DNA from: Flavobacteriales bacterium UBA4011
GTDB lineage: Bacteria; Bacteroidota; Bacteroidia; Flavobacteriales_D; Crocinitomicaceae
Reading direction: 5' to 3'
DNA: 12,151 bases
Assembly: GCA_002384725.1 (NCBI GenBank)
Contig: DGBF01000081.1
Span: 1-12,151, forward strand
Both the position numbers and the translations under genes were made by a program. The first letter of the stretch is position 1; every line of letters starts with the position of its first letter. Shown piece by piece: positions 7,033-12,151 of the stretch. A model generated the notes under the pieces. The model saw only the letters and a list, made by a program, of their open reading frames with translations, did not search any database and was not told the DNA's origin.

Positions 7033-8426
7033 TGCGAAAGAAAAACGATATAACCCAAGATATTGACTGGCCCCTTTTGGTCTGCTACCTTGTTCTTGTG
7101 ACGATGGGCTTAACCACCGTTTATTCCACCGCTTTCAATTCTGAACATTCGAGTCTATTCGACATGGCAATGCCCTACGGAAAACAAGTGATGTGGATAG
7201 GTGTTTCATTGTTTTTAGGGCTGTTGGTTTTTCTTATAGATTCTTCCATTTATCGCAAATTTGCCTTACCGATTTATGGTGTAACCTTAGCCCTTTTGGT
7301 CATCGTACTTTTTATGCCCGCTATCAACGGAGCGCACGCTTGGCTTGGCTTTGGTGGTTTTGGTATTCAACCTGCAGAATTTGCAAAAATTGGCACTGCG
7401 CTGCTCCTCTCCAGTTATTTAAGTACGGTCAGCATGCATTTGCAAACCATGAAAACAGTGCTGATTTCAAATACCATTATTTTGGTTCCCGTTGTCTTAA
7501 TTATGCTGCAACCGGATGCTGGAACAGTTGTCGTTTTTACCTCCTTCCTTTTCGTCTTATATCGCGAGGGTTTAAGTTATGATCCGCTCATACTAAAAAT
7601 CACAAATGCTTTCCCGGGTATCCGATTTAAACAAACATGGCTGGGAACTCACTTTATTCCTATTATGTTTTACGTGGTTTTTCTCTGTATAGTCACTTTG
7701 CTTATTTCAAAAACTACTTTTGGTTTATTCATTCCAGGCCTGCATATCCCAGGGCTCGTTGGTGTAATAATTGCCATAGCTGCTTTAGGTGGCATCGTGT
7801 ATTGGTTGTTATCCCGAATGTCTTCAAAAAGAGAGAAAAAACGAGCATTTATTGTCGTGATCATCGGTTTTCTTTTGTCAACTTTCATGTCTCTCTCAGT
7901 TAGTTTTTTATTCAATGGATTAGCCCCGCACCAGAAATCAAGAATAGAGTTAGTTCTTGGGATGGTGGAAGATAAAGATGGTGAAGATTATAACCGATTT
8001 AGAGCAATGGCCGCTGTCGGCTCAGGCGGATTTGCAGGAAAAGGGTATAAAGGAGCTTCCTTGTCAAGTGTGCGAGCAAATCATGTGCCTGAAAGCGAAA
8101 CCGATTTTATTTTCAGCCCTTTTGCGGAAGAATGGGGGTTTATCGGTTCTGTTATTTTAATCGCTGTTTACCTTTTCATGCTTTTCCGCATTTTATTAAT
8201 AGCAGAACGTCAACGAAATCGATATTATCGAATATATGCCTATTCCGTAGGTATGATTTTGTTTTATCATTTTGCCATAAACATTGGAATGAACATTGGA
8301 TTTGTCCCTGTCATTGGGATTCCACTACCCTTCTTTAGCTATGGTGGGTCTTCGATGATGAGTTTTTCAATTTTACTGTTTGTGCTTCTAAAATTAGACA
8401 GTCAAAGGCGCGATATGCTATATTAA
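7032..8426 (+). CDS. rodA: Peptidoglycan glycosyltransferase RodA (SEDS family)
   Basis: A 464-residue SEDS-family polymerase that extends glycan strands from lipid II at the inner membrane, paired with PBP2. Motifs are Trp104 in AHAWLGF, PAEFAK (114-119), LQPDAGT (159-165), the glycine-rich GSGGFAGKGY (330-339), the catalytic-loop HVPESETDFIF with Asp358 (351-361), and PLPFFSYGGSS (431-441). About twelve hydrophobic segments are visible, against ten in the E. coli type. The additional ones lie between residues 205 and 295, and the protein is about 90 residues longer than E. coli RodA. The start is a GTG overlapping the mrdA stop (TAGTG). The next in-frame ATG, at residue 25, would remove half of the first membrane helix, so GTG is preferred. 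This arrangement implies termination-reinitiation coupling with mrdA. Confidence 0.96.
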   Translation: MRKKNDITQDIDWPLLVCYLVLVTMGLTTVYSTAFNSEHSSLFDMAMPYGKQVMWIGVSLFLGLLVFLIDSSIYRKFALPIYGVTLALLVIVLFMPAINGAHAWLGFGGFGIQPAEFAKIGTALLLSSYLSTVSMHLQTMKTVLISNTIILVPVVLIMLQPDAGTVVVFTSFLFVLYREGLSYDPLILKITNAFPGIRFKQTWLGTHFIPIMFYVVFLCIVTLLISKTTFGLFIPGLHIPGLVGVIIAIAALGGIVYWLLSRMSSKREKKRAFIVVIIGFLLSTFMSLSVSFLFNGLAPHQKSRIELVLGMVEDKDGEDYNRFRAMAAVGSGGFAGKGYKGASLSSVRANHVPESETDFIFSPFAEEWGFIGSVILIAVYLFMLFRILLIAERQRNRYYRIYAYSVGMILFYHFAINIGMNIGFVPVIGIPLPFFSYGGSSMMSFSILLFVLLKLDSQRRDMLY

Positions 8427-8457
8427 TTCGTTATTAACTGATTAGAAGAATATTAAT

Positions 8458-8465
8458 TAAATTTA
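8458..8465 (+). promoter_or_regulatory. Weak candidate -7 box upstream of the class A PBP gene
   Basis: TAAATTTA matches TAnnTTTG at seven of eight positions and resembles the candidate mreB box (TATATTTA). It lies 24 nt before the ATG at 8490 in the only sizeable gap downstream of mreC (63 nt, very AT-rich). No TTTG -33 element is seen upstream. It may give the PBP gene transcription of its own in addition to read-through from rodA. Confidence 0.22.
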
Positions 8466-8489
8466 CCTATTATTTCATTCGATAGTATT

Positions 8490-10973
8490 ATGGCGAAAAG
8501 GCAGGAAAAAAAGGGGGAAAAGAAGGCCCCCCTTTCTCCACAAGAGAAGAAAAAGTATGGTCGTCTTATCTATATTTTAGGGTTTTTTCCCCTAACGTTC
8601 ATAATTTGCTTGGTGTTGTTTCAGCCCAACAGCTCTATGCCGCCTGTTTCCATGCTAGATAATCCTCCTGAGCTGTTGGCTTCTATGGTTTATGCTGATG
8701 ATGCTGAGACTGAATTGGGCCGTTTTTGGCAAATTAACCGAACAAGCGTTCCTTATGAACAGATTTCCCCTTATGTATTTGACGCTTTGATTTCCACGGA
8801 AGATGAGCGCTTCATGGAACACAATGGAATCGATTTTCAAGCTTTAGCTAGAGCCATTGGACGTGCAGGTCAAGATGGGGGTGGGTCGACAATTACGCAA
8901 CAATTGGCAAAACTTCTTTTTACCCTTCAAATGCGTGAAGAGGCAGCAGCCAGAGGTGAAAACTATACCCCAAGTGCGGTTTCCAACTCAAAAGCGGGGC
9001 GTTTAATGACCCGCGTAAATGAAAAAGCAAAAGAAAACATTATCGCAACACGTCTTGAAAAACGATTTACGAAAGAGGAAATCCTAACTATGTACCTAAA
9101 TCAATTTGATTTCTTGTACAACGCTGTTGGAATAGAAAATGCAGCGAAAATTTACTTCAATAAAAAACCCATCGATCTTACAAAATCGGAAGCGGCGATG
9201 TTAGTTGGTATGTGCAAAAACCCCGCATTGTACAATCCGCACACGCACGAAGTAAAGAATTATCGTCAGTGGTTGGCCAACAGAAAAAATGAATCGATTG
9301 ATAAAATTCTAGATGTAGATGTTGCCGCACAAAGATCAAAAGATAGCACCCGAGCAGCGAACCGTAGAAACCAAGTTCTATTTCAATGGTTGAAAAACAG
9401 TAATGAGAACAATGGTGCTCTCCGTACGAAAATTTCTCGAGAAGAATACGACAAACTCATTCAAACACCAATTGTTGTTGATTATCAAATAGTCGATCAC
9501 AAAGAAGGAGTTGCGCCTTATTTTAGAGAAGCCATTCGCAAAGAATTGAAGGATCTATTTAATGAAATCAAACCCGATGGCTCTTTAAAATACCAACGTG
9601 CCGACGGACGAAAGTGGAACATCTACAACGATGGTTTAAAAATCTACACCACCTTGAATTTAGAAATGCAGCAACATGCGGAAGAGGCGATGGAAACGCA
9701 TTTAAAAATAATGCAGCCCAAATTTAGAAAACAATTAGAAGGGTTGAAGTCTTTTCCATATCGAGATTTATCTGAAGAACAAGTTGCGCGATCGATAAAA
9801 CGAGCAAAACACGAATCAGGAAGATATCAATCGCTTAAAGCGGCTGGTTTAACTAAAAAACAAATTGATAAAAACTTCTCTCAACCGACAGATATGTCTG
9901 TTTTCTCTTGGAATGGAGATATCGATACCACTATGTCTCCTCTTGATTCTATCCTTTATTATAAAACGTTTTTGCGCGGTGGAATGTTATCTGTAGAACC
10001 TCAAACAGGGTTTATTAAAGCGTGGGTAGGCGGTGCAGATATTCGTCATTTCTCCTACGATTGCGTCAGTCAAACCAAAAGACAAGTTGGGTCGACTATT
10101 AAGCCTTTCGTTTATGCCACAGCATTGGCCATGGGAGCCTCCAAACCATGCACTACTTTTTCAGGGGGATATTGCGTTGGTAATTGGTGCCCAGGAGGTA
10201 AAGCTGCTGGAAGTATGGCTACAGGGTTAGCGTATTCTTCCAATCCGACTACAGTCGCCGTGATGTCCTCAATGGGACCTTTGGCCGGCAAAGAAAACAT
10301 TGCGAAATTCTTGCGTGATGTAGATATCAATTTACCGCGAAGTCAAATTACACCGCCTATGTGTTTAGGCACTATGTCCCTTACTTTGAAGGAACTGATT
10401 CCAGCACAAGCGATGTTCGTGAATCAGGGAATTTATAATTCACCAACAACCATTCTTCGCATTGAAGACCGAAATGGAAATGTTATTTATCAAGCACAGC
10501 CGAGAACAAAAGAAGTATTAAACCAAAATGTAGCGTATGAAATGATCAAAATGCTAGAAGGGGTCGTTAACGTTGGGACTTCTCGGCGATTGAGGGGTTC
10601 GGCGCCTTATGCCAATATTAGGACACCAATGGCTGGAAAAACAGGTACAACTCAAAATAACTCAGATGCATGGTTCGTTGGGTATACGCCCGAATTGGTA
10701 ACTGGAGTTTGGGTCGGTGGTGAAGAAAGAGCAATCCGTTGGGGATCGACTGGTATAGGTCAAGGTGCAGCAGCAGCACTCCCTGCTTTCGGTTACTACA
10801 TCAATAAACTGTATAAAGATCCCAAAGTAAAAATATCCAAAGGAGAATTTGAAAAACCAAAAGGATACGATCCGCTCCAATTTAGTTGTGACGCCCTTCA
10901 AGGTGTCTCTGGAGGTGAATATTATTTCTATAAAGAACCAAAAAAGTCTGACGACGAAAATCCATTCTTATAG
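8490..10973 (+). CDS. Class A penicillin-binding protein (PBP1A-like; glycosyltransferase GT51 plus transpeptidase)
   Basis: An 827-residue bifunctional peptidoglycan synthase. A lysine-rich cytoplasmic tail (1-24) precedes one membrane helix (about 25-45). The GT51 domain has the catalytic Glu104 in [26 protein letters not shown] (131-144), the second acidic residue Glu182 in [13 protein letters not shown], and [20 protein letters not shown] (202-221), where the usual Gly-x-Gly of this motif is replaced, a Bacteroidota-like form. An insert of about 30 residues (145-175) lies between the second and third motifs. A linker/OB-like region (about 330-500) leads to the transpeptidase with Ser535 in STIK, Ser583-Ser584-Asn585, and Lys717-Thr718-Gly719 in GKTGTTQ. 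All catalytic residues of both domains are present. Cysteines at 525, 554, 562, 567 and 625 surround the active-site serine in sequence. The gene lies 63 nt after rodA, and scoA starts one base after its stop. Confidence 0.95.
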   Translation: MAKRQEKKGEKKAPLSPQEKKKYGRLIYILGFFPLTFIICLVLFQPNSSMPPVSMLDNPPELLASMVYADDAETELGRFWQINRTSVPYEQISPYVFDALISTEDERFMEHNGIDFQALARAIGRAGQDGGGSTITQQLAKLLFTLQMREEAAARGENYTPSAVSNSKAGRLMTRVNEKAKENIIATRLEKRFTKEEILTMYLNQFDFLYNAVGIENAAKIYFNKKPIDLTKSEAAMLVGMCKNPALYNPHTHEVKNYRQWLANRKNESIDKILDVDVAAQRSKDSTRAANRRNQVLFQWLKNSNENNGALRTKISREEYDKLIQTPIVVDYQIVDHKEGVAPYFREAIRKELKDLFNEIKPDGSLKYQRADGRKWNIYNDGLKIYTTLNLEMQQHAEEAMETHLKIMQPKFRKQLEGLKSFPYRDLSEEQVARSIKRAKHESGRYQSLKAAGLTKKQIDKNFSQPTDMSVFSWNGDIDTTMSPLDSILYYKTFLRGGMLSVEPQTGFIKAWVGGADIRHFSYDCVSQTKRQVGSTIKPFVYATALAMGASKPCTTFSGGYCVGNWCPGGKAAGSMATGLAYSSNPTTVAVMSSMGPLAGKENIAKFLRDVDINLPRSQITPPMCLGTMSLTLKELIPAQAMFVNQGIYNSPTTILRIEDRNGNVIYQAQPRTKEVLNQNVAYEMIKMLEGVVNVGTSRRLRGSAPYANIRTPMAGKTGTTQNNSDAWFVGYTPELVTGVWVGGEERAIRWGSTGIGQGAAAALPAFGYYINKLYKDPKVKISKGEFEKPKGYDPLQFSCDALQGVSGGEYYFYKEPKKSDDENPFL
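8510..8535 (+). promoter_or_regulatory. GC-rich stem-loop within codons 7-16 of the class A PBP gene
   Basis: AAAGGGGG at 8510-8517 and CCCCCTTT at 8528-8535 are perfectly complementary, forming an 8-bp stem with five consecutive G-C pairs and a 10-nt purine-rich loop. It begins 20 nt downstream of the A of the ATG, within the region a ribosome covers on initiation. Such structure is unusual in this AT-rich sequence, and translation starts elsewhere in the window are A-rich and look unstructured. It may reduce or tune translation initiation. No function is demonstrated. Confidence 0.45.
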
Positions 10974-10974
10974 C

Positions 10975-11673
10975 ATGAACAAAGTAGTAAAAGACGTAAA
11001 CGAAGCACTAAACGGAATACAAGACAATATGACCCTGATGTTGGGTGGTTTTGGACTTTGTGGTATTCCCGAAAACTCAATCGCTAAATTGGTTGATCTT
11101 GGAGTGAAAAACTTAACGTGTATCTCTAATAACGCTGGAGTCGACGATTTTGGTTTGGGCTTGTTACTTCAAAAAAAGCAAATCAAAAAAATGATTAGTT
11201 CTTACGTTGGTGAGAACGATGAATTTGAACGTCAGATGTTGTCCGGTGAATTGGAAGTTGATTTGATACCACAAGGTTCTTTGGCGGAAAGATGTCGTGC
11301 TGGTGGTGCTGGAATTCCTGCGTTTTTTACACCTGCCGGATACGGAACAGAAGTTGCCGAAGGAAAAGAGGTTCGTGAATACAACGGTAAACCGCATATT
11401 TTAGAGTCAGCACTTACTGCTGATTTTGCTATTGTCAAAGCTTGGAAAGGCGATACAGAAGGAAATTTGATTTATAAAGCCACTGCTCGAAATTTCAATC
11501 CAATGATGGCAATGGCAGGCAAAATTACCGTTGCCGAAGTGGAAGAATTGGTTCCTGCTGGCGCCTTAGATCCAAATGAAATTCATACCCCTGGAATATT
11601 CGTTCAACGTATTTTTCAAGGCGATAAATTCAAAAAACGCATAGAGCAACGAACGATAAAACCCCGAGCTTAA
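10975..11673 (+). CDS. scoA: 3-oxoacid (succinyl-CoA:acetoacetate) CoA-transferase subunit A
   Basis: A 232-residue cytosolic protein of family I CoA-transferases. It matches the A subunit of SCOT-type enzymes, which move CoA between succinyl-CoA and acetoacetate. Visible signatures are the CoA-binding turn [16 protein letters not shown] (21-36), [15 protein letters not shown] (51-65), and the long conserved block [20 protein letters not shown] (101-120). The catalytic glutamate of the family resides in the B subunit, so this chain needs a partner. The frame is open upstream to an ATG at 10849 inside the PBP gene, but the 42 extra residues there resemble nothing in the family. The start at 10975 gives the standard length and lies one base after the PBP stop (TAGCATG), so translation is probably coupled. 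No scoB follows directly; the next gene overlaps the stop by one base and encodes a membrane protein. AtoD-like acetate CoA-transferase is an alternative but less likely reading. Confidence 0.92.
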   Translation: MNKVVKDVNEALNGIQDNMTLMLGGFGLCGIPENSIAKLVDLGVKNLTCISNNAGVDDFGLGLLLQKKQIKKMISSYVGENDEFERQMLSGELEVDLIPQGSLAERCRAGGAGIPAFFTPAGYGTEVAEGKEVREYNGKPHILESALTADFAIVKAWKGDTEGNLIYKATARNFNPMMAMAGKITVAEVEELVPAGALDPNEIHTPGIFVQRIFQGDKFKKRIEQRTIKPRA

Positions 11674-12151
11674 TGTTTCCTGATAAATGGCATTTTGAAA
11701 AAGGCTATCGTTTCATTTCGATTGGCCTCTTTTTCTGTCTGTTTGTTTATCTCTTCCTTCGTGCTTTATATATCGATATCCTGCACGACGAAGCGGCGAC
11801 GTTTTTACATTACATTGAAACAGGTTATTTCTTTGGTCCAAATAGCATAGTCGATGCAAATAACCATCTTTTAAACAGCGTTGTTTGTCGTGGAATTTAC
11901 AAACTTTTTGGCGAAAATTTTTTTATGCTGCGACTTCCCAATTTACTTTCCTTTCCCATTTATTTTTGGGCACTAACGCAACTCATTTCCATTCACAAAA
12001 ATTACCTGATTCGTTTATTCGTTCTGGTTGGAACCACCTGTATCCCTTTCATTCTAGAATATTTTGCCAACTGTCGTGGATACGGGATTTCATTGGCTTT
12101 TTTCTTAGCAGCCTTGGTTTTTTTAAGTCGGTTGAGCGTAAAAATATCTGT
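11673..12151 (+). CDS. Polytopic membrane protein, probable GT-C/GT39-like glycosyltransferase, N-terminal part
   Basis: An open frame runs from an ATG at 11673, which shares its A with the scoA stop (TAATG), to the right edge, giving 159 residues so far. The first membrane helix is at about 13-35 and is followed by an extracytoplasmic Asp39-Glu40 (ILHDEAATFLHYIETG), the typical position of the acidic motif in the first loop of GT-C enzymes. Then come Asn-Asn-His at 63-65 with LLNSV, FMLRLPNLLSFPIYFW (84-99), two further hydrophobic segments (about 110-130 and 137-152), and Cys-Arg-Gly-Tyr-Gly at 134-138. The combination of an early Asp-Glu, an Asn-x-His-rich loop and Leu-Arg-Leu-Pro-Asn-Leu resembles GT39/ArnT-like transferases that use lipid-linked sugars on the outer face of the inner membrane. 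The substrate cannot be inferred, and the family assignment rests on an incomplete protein. Confidence 0.65.
   Translation, partial: MFPDKWHFEKGYRFISIGLFFCLFVYLFLRALYIDILHDEAATFLHYIETGYFFGPNSIVDANNHLLNSVVCRGIYKLFGENFFMLRLPNLLSFPIYFWALTQLISIHKNYLIRLFVLVGTTCIPFILEYFANCRGYGISLAFFLAALVFLSRLSVKIS

Noticed and set aside
10849..10974. A longer scoA starting at 10849 inside the class A PBP gene, adding 42 residues.
   Set aside because: The added residues are an out-of-frame reading of the PBP C-terminus with no CoA-transferase character; the start at 10975 gives the usual family length and begins one base after the PBP stop.

Overview
The window reads as chromosomal housekeeping DNA from a Bacteroidota bacterium. 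A member of the Flavobacteriales is most likely, perhaps near Fluviicola/Crocinitomicaceae; the rank below phylum is an inference from protein flavour only. Supporting signs are moderately AT-rich sequence, start codons without Shine-Dalgarno sites and preceded by A-rich leaders, promoter boxes of the Bacteroidota type (-7 TAnnTTTG), and protein variants typical of the phylum (a long RodA, a large bifunctional PBP1, an OmpR-type regulator with a Ser-Arg-Thr-Ile-Asp-Asn-Tyr helix).

Layout. Positions 1-115 (minus) hold the first 38 codons of a dCMP/cytidine deaminase-family gene that runs off the left edge. Positions 309-986 (minus) encode an OmpR/PhoB-type response regulator with no histidine kinase in view. 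A 128-bp divergent promoter region separates it from purH (1115-2641, plus), the last two steps of IMP synthesis. A 10-bp inverted repeat after purH probably ends that transcript. Then comes a complete elongasome locus on the plus strand: mreB, mreC, mreD, mrdA (PBP2) and rodA, followed after 63 bp by a bifunctional class A penicillin-binding protein. After a single base comes scoA, the A subunit of a 3-oxoacid CoA-transferase. Overlapping its stop codon by one base is the start of a polytopic membrane protein resembling GT-C/GT39 glycosyltransferases, cut by the right edge.

How the genes work together. MreB filaments position the MreC/MreD/PBP2/RodA complex. RodA polymerises glycan strands from lipid II and PBP2 crosslinks them, while the class A PBP supplies a second, bifunctional synthase. 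The cluster is tightly packed: mreC/mreD overlap by 8 nt, mreD/mrdA by 4 nt, mrdA/rodA by 1 nt (GTG start), pbp1/scoA are 1 nt apart, and scoA and the last gene overlap by 1 nt. This suggests translational coupling from mreC to rodA and from pbp1 to the right edge. The mreB-mreC and rodA-pbp1 gaps are the obvious places for expression to be set separately, and both contain or adjoin secondary-structure or promoter candidates.

I see no mobile element, CRISPR array, tRNA, rRNA or phage gene, and no clearly undescribed system. The observations most worth checking are a strong GC-rich stem-loop in codons 7-16 of the class A PBP gene, a hairpin covering the mreB stop codon, extra membrane segments in RodA, Cys/His clusters in both PBPs, and a scoA not followed by scoB.
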